Assembly (NCBI GenBank): GCA_021840255.1
Contig: JAKBYX010000003.1
Coordinates: forward strand, 1-64,000
Direction: 5' to 3'
DNA from: Nitrospirota bacterium
GTDB taxonomy: Bacteria > Nitrospirota > Thermodesulfovibrionia > Thermodesulfovibrionales > JdFR-88
DNA: 64,000 nucleotides
Shown: in pieces, positions 1 to 8,358 of the stretch
Layout: the number at the start of each line of letters is the position of its first letter
How positions within the stretch are numbered: the stretch's first letter is position 1
Notes under the pieces: model-generated
Databases searched by the model: none
What the model was told of the DNA's origin: nothing
What the model saw: the letters and a program-made list of their open reading frames with translations, nothing else
Translations under genes and position numbers: made by a program

Positions 1-1
1 C

Positions 2-448
2 ATGTGCAAGGTCAGGGGGAAAGGGAAAAAAGAAAGGCTGGTGCCCGTCGGGAGCAAGGCGGTCTCGGCGCTCCGCGCCTATATGCTGGAGAGGTTTCTC
101 CTTAAGAGGTCACTGAAGGGCAGGGGAGCAAAGCAAGCGGAGGCCAATGCTGTGGCCGCGAATGACGCCCTTTTCATAAACAGGTCCGGGCGGAGACTGA
201 CCGAACGTTCAATAAGGCGTGTGGTTGTCGGATGCGCCGGGAAGGCCCTTTCAGGCAGAAAGGCCACCCCCCACACCCTGAGGCACACATTTGCCTCCCA
301 CCTTTTGCAGGCCGGGGCCGACCTGAGGGTGATACAGGAGCTCCTTGGCCATTCCAGCCTCTCCACCACCCAGAAGTACACCCATCTGGATATCGCGCAC
401 CTGATGGACGTCTACGACAAGGCCCATCCTCTTGCGGACGATGAGTGA
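2..448 (+). CDS. Tyrosine recombinase (XerC/XerD-like), C-terminal part
   Basis: C-terminal part of a phage-integrase-family site-specific recombinase, cut by the left edge of the window; the frame is open to the edge, so the first visible ATG need not be the true start. The catalytic residues are visible: His and Arg in HTLRHT, His in LLGHSS and the nucleophilic Tyr in TQKYTH, with a lysine-rich beta-hairpin ([15 protein letters not shown]) before them. The ending YDKAHPL resembles chromosomal XerC/XerD, which resolve chromosome dimers at dif, rather than phage integrases. XerC and XerD cannot be told apart from this half. The next gene on this strand is far away, so no operon is visible downstream. 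Confidence 0.88.
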   Translation: MCKVRGKGKKERLVPVGSKAVSALRAYMLERFLLKRSLKGRGAKQAEANAVAANDALFINRSGRRLTERSIRRVVVGCAGKALSGRKATPHTLRHTFASHLLQAGADLRVIQELLGHSSLSTTQKYTHLDIAHLMDVYDKAHPLADDE

Positions 449-611
449 GCGAGGGCAGGGGAGGTAGTCTGAAGCCAGTCCCTCTGACTTTTTAAAAAGC
501 CTGATAACTCCCGCGTGCGGGCACTAAGAAATGGCGCGGGTTAGGCGTTATTTGATAGTTTTGTATTCCGAAGCTGGCGCAGGTTTCCGAAAGAATATAG
601 CAGCCGAAAGA

Positions 612-1252
612 TTATCCGCCATGGGGAGTAGTTCCGCCAAGATCAGCAAGGACCTGTTTCATACGAGGCTTCGGGATCGGAAAATTTTTCTTAACGGCAA
701 GCCAGACTTTGTTAAAATTGATTCCGAAATAAAAATGGCTTACCTTGTCTCTCATGCCGGCCATGTCACGCCAAGGGATATCTTTATATTTTTCTCTTAC
801 GGCATCCGGGATATTTTTTGTGGCCTCCCCAATTATTTCATTGTGCTCTTTACAGAAATTAAGTATTTTCGCAGCCCGTTCCGGCTTCGATCCAAGCCGT
901 TTGCTAAATGTCATTCTGTTCGGAAAATCTTTATCGGACCGGCCCTTGATATCAAGCTCGCCTTCAATAGGGAAACGACCAAGCTCGCGAATTAATTCGA
1001 TGTATTTTGTGATCAGGAAATCAATTGGAAATGCGGGAGTAAATGAGTTCGTTTGGCATCCAGCTTCTTTAAGCGCATCGCTCCACCGAAGCCAGAACTG
1101 GTGCCTAGGCAACTTGTAGTCCATTGGGTATAGCGAACTGGATCTTGAATGACCCCAGGCGTTTTTTTGAATTCCCACCATTGTTGTTCTCCTTCATGGA
1201 TGAGGTCATCCAGGCGCTTTAATATTTCCGGATTAATCATTCCCGTTCCCAA
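612..1252 (-). pseudogene. Mosaic remnant: unknown N-terminus, homing-endonuclease-associated-like repeat, HepT C-terminal half
   Basis: Three pieces lie in a row. The first frame (start near 1252) encodes MINPEILKRLDDL..., about 40 residues up to QDPVRYTQWTTSCL. From about 1130 the sense moves to another frame (FWLRWSDALKEAG, then ELGRFPIEGELDIKGRSD), which resembles the repeat found with homing endonucleases. In the same frame it passes into the second half of a HepT/DUF86 HEPN ribonuclease toxin: IIGEATKN, IPWRDMAGMRDKVSH with the R-x4-H motif, FNKVWLAVKKNFP. The N-terminal half of HepT and its antitoxin MntA are absent. The frame change and missing domains suggest a decayed locus, though the shorter frame could still be translated from an internal ATG near 1124. 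Confidence 0.6.
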
Positions 1253-1514
1253 AATAAACGCTTATTCCCATGAAAGATTTTCAATTGTAACCTTCGGAAT
1301 TATAACAGATTTAAAAACTGCGGTGTTCAGGGCGAATCTTAGCCTCAAAAGTAAGCTATGTACACTCAAGGTTAGAAGCGAGTACGGCATTGAGATACGG
1401 CTTGGCGGAAACCTGGGAGTGTATGAAAGATTTATTGCTTAGGGAGCCGGGCGGGTATGCCTGCGCATAACCCGGCCCCATGGAACAAATCCCTTATACC
1501 GTCTTTTTGAGAGA

Positions 1515-1847
1515 TCAGAAATCCGGGAACATCTTCAGGTGAAGGACTTTGCCTTCCCCCACAGTTGCCGCGGCTGAGAGGATACCGCCTTCTATATATT
1601 CCAGGTCGAACCCGTCGAATCCCCCGGACACAAACCCCTTGGCGTTTGCGGGGCATCCGCGCTCACACCCGGCTATCCCCCTTATCATCCCGGGGATGAT
1701 ATTGCGCACATCAAGCCCACGGATGTTTACGTTGTTTTTGGAAGCGAAGTCTTCGATCCGTTCGACAAATGAATCCAGATCAATGTGGAAAGGGTCATCG
1801 ATCTGGATGGACAGGGAGTCCTTTCCAATAGTTACATCCAATAACAC
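1515..1847 (-). CDS. Conserved-looking hypothetical protein, 110 aa
   Basis: I do not recognise this family. The start is GTG, chosen because AGGAGGT lies about nine bases upstream and the frame opens there. The protein is soluble, with no signal peptide or membrane segment. It begins with a short beta-rich region (LLDVTIGKDSLSIQIDD) and has a central glycine- and cysteine-rich patch, GCERGCPANAKGF, whose two Cys spaced CxxxC could bind metal or form a disulfide. It stands alone between the HepT remnant and an A/T-rich gap. Confidence 0.65.
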   Translation of the reverse strand: MLLDVTIGKDSLSIQIDDPFHIDLDSFVERIEDFASKNNVNIRGLDVRNIIPGMIRGIAGCERGCPANAKGFVSGGFDGFDLEYIEGGILSAAATVGEGKVLHLKMFPDF

Positions 1848-2309
1848 TGCAATTTACCTCCTTTGATGTAGGGCTGAATCGATAAACAAAAAAACAACGC
1901 AGTTCAAATCAAAAAACAAAAAGAGCAAAAGGCGCATCTATTATAAACAAGCAGCCTGAGAAAATTCACCGCAGACTTAATGTGTGACTTAATGTGAGTC
2001 CGGTCACAGCAAGTTAAATAATAAATTATTAAAATACATTGTAACTTAAAATTTAGACTTTCTTCTTGATGAGTAATGAGGTTTTAGTTTTTTATGGCCG
2101 TGCCTTTCCTTACTGTCCGTTCCCCCCAGGTCCAGATTTGGGGACCCACAAAAACCGGAAGCCCTTTTTTTCTCAGACCCAAGCGTATCCATGAAAAATA
2201 AAAAAATGGGACCATGCGTGGTGCGCGGCGGTCTTTCGCCCGTCTTAAGAAAAACTTTGGGAACAATTAAAACAAAAAAATGCAGTTTGAGCTGCAGGAG
2301 GTACCCGGA
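1848..2309. other. A/T-rich intergenic region
   Basis: No gene is supported here. The stretch is strongly A/T-rich near 1880-2060 and contains a direct repeat of GACTTAATGTG (about 1974 and 1986). It must hold the promoters for the divergent flanking genes, but I see no clear pair of -35/-10 boxes. Confidence 0.4.
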
Positions 2310-2516
2310 ATGACGAATGCAAAAAAAAGGAAACTGAACCAGACGAACTCTTGCGAGTGCAATGACGCCGGATGTCCTTATTGCCATGGGCGGTGCGCAA
2401 AGGAGGCCAAAAGAGGTCTGCACGAGGGCAGGGTTGTGCTCTGCGAGAAGTGCTTTCATAACGCGCTCTACGAGGGAGAGATCTTTGAGGAGGCCGCAAC
2501 CGCGAACCTTCACTAG
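2310..2516 (+). CDS. Small cysteine-rich (zinc-ribbon-like) hypothetical protein, 68 aa
   Basis: Start ATG at 2310 is preferred over the in-frame ATG at 2280 because GCAGGAGG precedes it at good spacing. The basic N-terminus (MTNAKKRKLNQ) is followed by CECNDAGCPYCHGRC and, after a charged linker, CEKC. Seven to eight cysteines in 68 residues suggest a small zinc-binding protein. Family and role are unknown; there is no signal peptide. A long inverted repeat follows the stop codon. Confidence 0.6.
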   Translation: MTNAKKRKLNQTNSCECNDAGCPYCHGRCAKEAKRGLHEGRVVLCEKCFHNALYEGEIFEEAATANLH

Positions 2517-2543
2517 CGGGAACGGAACTCTGGCATTTTGCGG

Positions 2544-2579
2544 GGGGCCCAAACTCACGATTTCCGGAACTTGGGCCCC
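2544..2579. repeat. Inverted repeat after the small Cys-rich gene
   Basis: GGGGCCCAA at 2544 pairs perfectly with TTGGGCCCC ending at 2579 across an 18-nt loop. There is no T-run on either side, so it is not a classical terminator, but it sits between two converging genes and may act as a bidirectional transcript end or an mRNA-stabilising hairpin. Confidence 0.45.
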
Positions 2580-2634
2580 AAGGCAAATCATCAGCATTTG
2601 TGGCGGCCAATAATACGGGCGTTCAGGAACCGGC

Positions 2635-3759
2635 TTATCTCTTGGTGATCTTCCGCAGCAACTTGCCGGGCAAGGTGTCAACCGCTTTTAGCGCGCCGTG
2701 CGGGCACACCTCCACGCAGCAATAGCACCTGATGCATTTGTCATAATCAAATTCGAGCTTTTTCTTTTTCTGTTCCTTTTTTACCTTTGGCCTTATCGCC
2801 TGCGCCGGGCAATATTTCCAGCATTCCCCGCACAGGACGCAGACGTCCTCATCGCTTTCCGGTCTCTGCACGAAGTGTTTTCTCAGTCCCCCGTGCATCC
2901 ACTTGGGACCAAAGACCAGTGAACCTGTAAGCGGGAATTTAAAATCCCTGACAACCGGCGCTTCCCCGTCTATGGACAGGTTCTCCGGCGCAAGCCCCAT
3001 ATCATGGGCGGCCCGCCATGTAAATAATTCATCGGGCTTGATGCCAAGCATCCCGCACGCCGCCTCATCAAGGGCAACCGCGTCGCTGCTGCCCATAAGC
3101 ACCCCTATCTGCCGCGGGGTCCCGCTTCTTCCCGGCCCTTGTCCTTCCATTGCGAGGATGCCGTCAAGGACGGTAAATGAAGGTTCTAGCGCCTTGTATA
3201 TCTCAACTAAAAGCCGGGCAAACATCTCCCTGTCGACGCCGGCCCTGAAATGCCACTCTGGTTTGCTCAGGCCGACTACGCAGCCAAACAGGTTTTTCAC
3301 TCCCAGGGTAAGGAGCATCTGGGCATGGGTCTTCAGCTTTGGCAGGTTGATGAGGACGTCCGCTTCGAGGGCGTCCTGTGCCAGGGAAAGAGTACGGAAC
3401 GGAGCGCCGGCGGCCACTGAAGCCGATCTCCTGAATTCCCTGAATTGCACCGGAAGTCCTTCAAGCGCATCCCTGATGCCGCTTTCCTTCAGGACTTTTT
3501 CGAAGGACCCCATTGCCGGGCTGTCCGAGATGACCGGACTGGCGCCGCGCTCAAGCACATACTCCACGGCGGCCTTCACCACCAGGGGATGCGTCACCAT
3601 GGCCTTTTCGGGAGAGGCCGGGGCAAGGAGGTTAGGTTTTATCACAACCCGGCAGTTCCGGGCCATGCCTTGACCGCCCAAGGCATCCATGATGCCAAAG
3701 AACACGGGCCTCAGGGTCCTGTAATCGTATTCCGCTTTTCTTATGATGACTTGGGGCAT
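2635..3759 (-). CDS. DUF362 domain protein with C-terminal 2x[4Fe-4S] ferredoxin domain
   Basis: 374 aa. The N-terminal ~280 residues match DUF362: VVIKPNLLAP near the start, SDSPAMGS, and NLPKLKTHAQMLLTLGVKNL in the middle. The C-terminus carries two ferredoxin clusters, CVLCGECWKYCP and CIRCYCCVEVCP, so two [4Fe-4S] centres are expected. Its function is unknown, but family members occur widely in anaerobes and are thought to be cytoplasmic iron-sulfur proteins. A lysine-rich stretch (KVKKEQKKKK) sits between the two clusters. It lies 76 nt downstream of cdsA in the same direction. Confidence 0.85.
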   Translation of the reverse strand: MPQVIIRKAEYDYRTLRPVFFGIMDALGGQGMARNCRVVIKPNLLAPASPEKAMVTHPLVVKAAVEYVLERGASPVISDSPAMGSFEKVLKESGIRDALEGLPVQFREFRRSASVAAGAPFRTLSLAQDALEADVLINLPKLKTHAQMLLTLGVKNLFGCVVGLSKPEWHFRAGVDREMFARLLVEIYKALEPSFTVLDGILAMEGQGPGRSGTPRQIGVLMGSSDAVALDEAACGMLGIKPDELFTWRAAHDMGLAPENLSIDGEAPVVRDFKFPLTGSLVFGPKWMHGGLRKHFVQRPESDEDVCVLCGECWKYCPAQAIRPKVKKEQKKKKLEFDYDKCIRCYCCVEVCPHGALKAVDTLPGKLLRKITKR

Positions 3760-3835
3760 AAAAATAAAAAATGCTTAAAGACCGTTTTTTATAAGCGAGG
3801 CATGCACGCTTTATTTTAAATTATGGATGAAAGTT

Positions 3836-4627
3836 TTAAAAAACCTTCACGCCAAGGAGGAGCAGTCCCCAGTAAAGGATGGGGGCCGAAAAAAGAGGCC
3901 CGTCCAGCTTATCGAGCATACCGCCGTGGCCGGGCAGGATACTACTTGAATCCTTTACCCCTGCGTCCCTTTTGAACATGGACTCCACCAGGTCGCCGGC
4001 TATGGCCGTTGTGCCCATCAGGAGCCCCAGCAGCGCCGCCGTGACGGATGAGATGCCAAGCGGGAAGACCAGGCTTGCGGCAAACCCGGCTGCGCTCCCT
4101 CCGATGACAGACCCGACAGCGCCTGCGATGGTCTTGTTAGGGCTGACTTCCGGGTATAATTTTCTTTTGCCCAGGCTGCGTCCGGCGTACAGCGCGGCGC
4201 TGTCTCCTATCCACACGGTGCCGTACAGGAATATTATCCAGTGCGCCCCGAAATCTCTCAGGAAGATCTGGTAGACGATAAGGCCCGGTATATACAGCAG
4301 AGCAGTGACTACCTGGGAGATGTCCTTCAGGGCGGAGGCGGGGCCGGTTTTAAACAGCCTTGCCGTGACCGTCACAAGCAGAAGAAACGCGTAGACGCCC
4401 GGAGGCGCCTGGCCGCTCAATGCCGCTGACGCCAGGAATAAAAGGCCAAGCCCCATGCCAACGGCCTTCATCGCCCCGCGGACGCCGTAAAAATGCAGGA
4501 ACTCCCAGAGGGCAAGCATGCCCATGAACGCGGCAAGGCCGTCAAACCATATGCCGGGGAGTCTTGTTATGTACAGATAGAAAACGGGTACAAGAACGGC
4601 TGCGGTCAGGAGCCTTTTGATTTGCAT
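3836..4627 (-). CDS. cdsA: Phosphatidate cytidylyltransferase
   Basis: 263-aa multi-spanning membrane enzyme that makes CDP-diacylglycerol from CTP and phosphatidic acid, the branch point of phospholipid synthesis. The CdsA signature is present near the C-terminus: MFKRDAGVKDSSSILPGHGG followed by MLDKLDG (Lys where most have Arg). The start is ATG at 4627, which overlaps the uppS stop by one base (TGATG); the frame is open further upstream but only inside uppS. The uppS-cdsA coupling is the usual arrangement in many bacteria. Confidence 0.93.
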   Translation of the reverse strand: MQIKRLLTAAVLVPVFYLYITRLPGIWFDGLAAFMGMLALWEFLHFYGVRGAMKAVGMGLGLLFLASAALSGQAPPGVYAFLLLVTVTARLFKTGPASALKDISQVVTALLYIPGLIVYQIFLRDFGAHWIIFLYGTVWIGDSAALYAGRSLGKRKLYPEVSPNKTIAGAVGSVIGGSAAGFAASLVFPLGISSVTAALLGLLMGTTAIAGDLVESMFKRDAGVKDSSSILPGHGGMLDKLDGPLFSAPILYWGLLLLGVKVF

Positions 4628-5340
4628 CAGAGCTTTACGGCCCCGAATCTCCTGTCGCGCACTTGATAGTCCCGGAGCGCCCCTAGGAGTTCCTCCCTGC
4701 CGAATTCTGGCCAGAGGGTGTCCGTGAAATACAGTTCGGAATAGGCCGACTGCCACAAGAGGAAATTGCTTATCCTCTTTTCCCCGGAAGTCCTTATTAT
4801 AAGGTCGGGGTCAGGCAGTCCCTTGGTGTCCAGGAGGTCCGCAAAGGAGCTTTCACTGATGTCCTGCGGGGAGGCGCCGGATTGCAGGGCCTTCTTTACC
4901 GCTCTTACTATCTCATCCCTGCCGCCGTAGCTTATGGCGGCGGTGAGCACCATGTTCTTGCAGGCGGACGTCAGCGCTTCTGCCTGCGCCACCAGGTTGC
5001 GCACCCCCTGGGGGAGTCTGTTTAAGTCCCCCGCGGCCCTGAAATGTATGCCTTCCTTAACGAACTCATACATCTCCCTGCGCAGGTACACCTCCAGGAG
5101 CTTCATTATCATGGCCACTTCCGCCTTTGGCCTTTGCCAGTTCTCAAGCGAAAACGCATAGAGCGTGAGCGCCTTAACGCCAAACTCCTTGGATGCCTCT
5201 ATTATTTCCTTTGCCCGCTCGGCCCCGCGCCTGTGGCCTTCCACCCGCGGCAGCCCCTTCATCTCGGCCCATCTGCCATTGCCGTCCATGATGATGCCGA
5301 CATGGCCGGGCATGTTCCCAGGCGGAAATTCCGGTTTCAT
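4627..5340 (-). CDS. uppS: Isoprenyl (undecaprenyl) diphosphate synthase
   Basis: 237-aa cis-prenyltransferase that condenses isopentenyl diphosphate onto farnesyl diphosphate to give undecaprenyl diphosphate, the lipid carrier for peptidoglycan. Motifs: HVGIIMDGNGRWA with the catalytic Asp at the N-terminus, LTLYAFSLENWQRP, and RTSGEKRISNFLLWQ near the C-terminus. It overlaps the upstream gene by four bases (ATGA) and cdsA by one, so the three are probably translated together. Length is typical of the family. Confidence 0.95.
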   Translation of the reverse strand: MKPEFPPGNMPGHVGIIMDGNGRWAEMKGLPRVEGHRRGAERAKEIIEASKEFGVKALTLYAFSLENWQRPKAEVAMIMKLLEVYLRREMYEFVKEGIHFRAAGDLNRLPQGVRNLVAQAEALTSACKNMVLTAAISYGGRDEIVRAVKKALQSGASPQDISESSFADLLDTKGLPDPDLIIRTSGEKRISNFLLWQSAYSELYFTDTLWPEFGREELLGALRDYQVRDRRFGAVKL

Positions 5341-7106
5341 TCACCCTCCAGGGGGTACATGTAGAGGCGGGTCGTGAACGGGGACTCGCCCTGAAGTATC
5401 TTGGCCATATTAAGCCCGAACACCGGGCTGGCAAGTATCATGAGGCGGTTTTTCGATGCGGCGAAATCCATGATTGTGCCGCCTATCTTGTCTCCCAACT
5501 GGAGTTCCTGCATGGCCGTCCCATTCCATCTGAGGACTGTTATGCGGGAATTCTTGTACCCCAGGCCATGGACCATATTTATCACGTACTGCCTGTCTAT
5601 GAGAAGGGCGTCGTGGCCCATGACCTCGATGTTGTCCTTGATAGACCAGTGGCCGTTGTCATTATCCAGCACCGGGCTTGTGCTGCTTTTTTTGAAGCTT
5701 TCCGGGAAGCCGCCGAAGCTGCCCCCGCTCTTCCAGACCGCAAGGCCGTTCTTGTCATACACGTTTATGAACCCGCGGTTGTCATAGGCTATCGTGAAGG
5801 TCTGGCCGCCATAGTTCATCGGGGAGAAATCGAACAGGTTCACGCCGGCAGGCAGTTGCAGCTTGCCGCCCCATACCATCCGGCCCCCGTCCAGCGTTAC
5901 ATTGTGCACACTGCCTGCGAACCCCTCGCTGAGACTTGCCTTCTGGGCATAGAGCCTGCCGCCGATCCACCTCAGGAAGCAACGGCCTTCCCACAGCTTG
6001 TGGAATGAGCCTTCCTTGAAGGAGTAGATCGAGGAGATCAAATCGTCTCCCCTTTTGGCCGCTATGATCACCTGCTCTTTTCTCCCGCCGGTCAGGCTTG
6101 CAGCCTGAACCCTCAGGAACTGGTCAGTCCTTGTGCCTTTTATCTCCGCTCCGTCCAGGGCAGGGGCCAGCAGGGAATTGCTTATATTGTAAAACGATAT
6201 GTCCCTGCTTGAAGCGATCGCAAGGAGCTGCTTGCCATTGCCAAGAACGTCCGCCAGGCAGATCATGTGAGCTCCGTACGGTACAGTGAACATTATGAGG
6301 GTATCGTTTTTCGGCGAAAAGAGCTTGTCCCCAAGGGTCATGTACTTAAGGTCTTTCTGGCCGATCATTGCTCCGGAGACCATTGCCTGGGTGCCATCGG
6401 AAGTCCATAAGAGCTTTTGTGTGAGGACTGCCCTTCCTTCGTCAGTCCCCCCGGACAGGACCAGAACGGCATCGGCCTTGAGCCGTTTGCCTTCGGCCAT
6501 GGCGTCTTTTTCATCATTCAGGGGGCTGGACAGCAGTTCGAACCTGTTTGTTTTTCTGATGAGATCAAAATACTGCTGTGAAAGCCCCCAGCTTACGTTC
6601 TTGAGCTGGTAGAAAAGCAGCCTCACCCTGGTGCCTGATATCCGGACGATGTCTCCGGCTGCGGCCTTGCCTCCTAGCATCTTAAATTCCACCTGGCTGC
6701 CGGATTTGCCGGCCAGGGTCTTTGTTGACTCGGCAGTCCCGGTAGGCTCTTCGACCCTCCAGAGCGGCTTGCCGGTGACGGGGTGATAAAACTCCGCGCC
6801 TTCTTTGAATACCGTGAAGCGCATGCCGTCTTTAACGGGTACTAGAGAATTGCTGATGGATGCCGTAAGGACCCCGTCTTTCACCGAGAGGACATCTCCG
6901 GACATTGGAGTGAAGAAGGAGACAAGGGCATCCTTTAGTGAATCCAGAGGCGATGCCGTTGCCAGCGTATTGCTAAAGCCGGTCTGAAGGGCTTCAGATG
7001 AAGCATCCGTACTGGCATACGCCCCGGAAACGGAAACCAGGAGCAGGAACGCTGAGACGGCTGCCAAAATGATTGGACAAGGCGTTTTTTTGGGTCTGTT
7101 GCGCAC
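5337..7106 (-). CDS. Secreted propeller-like hypothetical protein, 589 aa
   Basis: N-terminal signal peptide (PIILAAVSAFLLLVSVSGAYA, cleavage likely after AYA), so periplasmic or surface. The first third contains short beta-rich stretches (VKDGVLTASISNSLVPVKDG, GDIVRISGTRVRLLFY); the rest has recurring blades with DVLGNGKQLLAIASS and DNDNGHWSIKDN, like VCBS/FG-GAP or PilY-type repeats. No catalytic motif is visible. It is translationally coupled to uppS, which is unusual company for a secreted protein and may only reflect a shared promoter. Function unknown. Confidence 0.7.
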   Translation of the reverse strand: MRNRPKKTPCPIILAAVSAFLLLVSVSGAYASTDASSEALQTGFSNTLATASPLDSLKDALVSFFTPMSGDVLSVKDGVLTASISNSLVPVKDGMRFTVFKEGAEFYHPVTGKPLWRVEEPTGTAESTKTLAGKSGSQVEFKMLGGKAAAGDIVRISGTRVRLLFYQLKNVSWGLSQQYFDLIRKTNRFELLSSPLNDEKDAMAEGKRLKADAVLVLSGGTDEGRAVLTQKLLWTSDGTQAMVSGAMIGQKDLKYMTLGDKLFSPKNDTLIMFTVPYGAHMICLADVLGNGKQLLAIASSRDISFYNISNSLLAPALDGAEIKGTRTDQFLRVQAASLTGGRKEQVIIAAKRGDDLISSIYSFKEGSFHKLWEGRCFLRWIGGRLYAQKASLSEGFAGSVHNVTLDGGRMVWGGKLQLPAGVNLFDFSPMNYGGQTFTIAYDNRGFINVYDKNGLAVWKSGGSFGGFPESFKKSSTSPVLDNDNGHWSIKDNIEVMGHDALLIDRQYVINMVHGLGYKNSRITVLRWNGTAMQELQLGDKIGGTIMDFAASKNRLMILASPVFGLNMAKILQGESPFTTRLYMYPLEGE

Positions 7107-7185
7107 GGCTGAAACCTCCGCAATGTAATGGAAAATTATAACACAGGAGGCGGTTTGTTTAGGCGCGGAGCGGATTTGAGAGGGG

Positions 7186-8268
7186 CTAGAAATTCACTCC
7201 CAGGCCGGCATCCCCCCCGTAGATGCCGGTCCTGCTGTCAGGCTCATGGGCCAGCACCGGGTTGCCGTTTTTATCGAACACGGGTATTCCGTTTTTGGTC
7301 ATAGCGATGGATCCGCTGCCCCCTACCGGCCAGAACTGGTAATAAGGTGTCAGATAAACGAATATCCGGACCGGTTTGGCATGATTATTATAAATGTCAT
7401 AGGTGAAGGGCAGCTGCACCCCGAACCCCACCCTCTTTTTAAGGGTGAAGTCCATCTGGTCGAAAAGCCCTGCCACGTTGGTCTTCATTTGCATATCAAA
7501 AGGAATATGGAGGGCAGTGTCCAGGCCGGCCGTCAGCCGGTTTATTCTCCAGATGTAATTGAAACCGGCCGCGGCGAAATACCAGGTATATTTTTCGATA
7601 TAATCGGGCAGCGCGTCGGCCCCTCTCCACCATATCCGGTAACCTATCCCCAGATAAGGGGTGAGGGTGCTGGTGGAGGCATTCATGGCTTTGATACCAA
7701 AGTCCCCCTCATACTGGTATATCTTTTCGTGCGTGGAGGCCTTGTATGCTGTCAGCTGGCCCTCGAGGTTTTGTATGGCCCCGTCGTAGGAAGCGTTATA
7801 AGTCCAGTAATAATCCGCGGTAAGCCTGGTCCACACGGTCTTGTTTTCAAGCCTCGCCTGGATGTGCGCGCTGTTTAAATAGCCGTAATCGCGGTCCAGG
7901 GTACTGCCGTTTTGTTCTTCCGTGTAATCCAGATAACTGGCGTTATAGCCGCCCATCAATGTCAGGCCCAGATTGCCGGAGCCTGGATTGCGCGGGTCCA
8001 TCCCCCAGGCCGGGCCCGCAAAAACAGCCAGGCCGGAAAAAGAAAAAGAAAAAAATAAAACTGAAATTAAAATTAAAAAGTACAAAAACGGCGGGAATGC
8101 GGACAGACACACCGGAGCGTGGACCGGTCCTGCCATCATCTCTTCCGGTTTTTGCTGTAGATTTTTTGAGGGGCCCATTTTATTTTTCGTCCAGACTCTT
8201 GCAGTGAACATCTGACGCCGGCTCTGAGAAAGCTTAAGCGGTGGCCCCTGAATTGTCAAGAAATTCAT
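7186..8268 (-). CDS. Outer-membrane beta-barrel protein
   Basis: Up to 360 aa. A strongly hydrophobic stretch (FPPFLYFLILISVLFFSFSFS) with a likely cleavage site near AGPAWG indicates export. The mature part has alternating aromatic strands (NLGLTLMGGYNASYLDY, TRLTADYYWTYNASYDG, YFAAAGFNYIWRINRLTAGL) and ends in Phe, as outer-membrane barrels do. The start is uncertain: the A/T-rich tract encoding the hydrophobic core lies well inside the frame, and a pair of ATGs at codons 44-45 after GGAAGAG would give a more normal signal peptide. No gene in the same direction lies close upstream. Confidence 0.7.
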   Translation of the reverse strand: MNFLTIQGPPLKLSQSRRQMFTARVWTKNKMGPSKNLQQKPEEMMAGPVHAPVCLSAFPPFLYFLILISVLFFSFSFSGLAVFAGPAWGMDPRNPGSGNLGLTLMGGYNASYLDYTEEQNGSTLDRDYGYLNSAHIQARLENKTVWTRLTADYYWTYNASYDGAIQNLEGQLTAYKASTHEKIYQYEGDFGIKAMNASTSTLTPYLGIGYRIWWRGADALPDYIEKYTWYFAAAGFNYIWRINRLTAGLDTALHIPFDMQMKTNVAGLFDQMDFTLKKRVGFGVQLPFTYDIYNNHAKPVRIFVYLTPYYQFWPVGGSGSIAMTKNGIPVFDKNGNPVLAHEPDSRTGIYGGDAGLGVNF

Positions 8269-8358
8269 CTTTGCCGGCTGATTTGACAGCCGTTTTGAAT
8301 GTATAGTATCCTCAATGGAAATATTTTATTTTTTCAGACCCGAAAGAAGGTATCTCCA

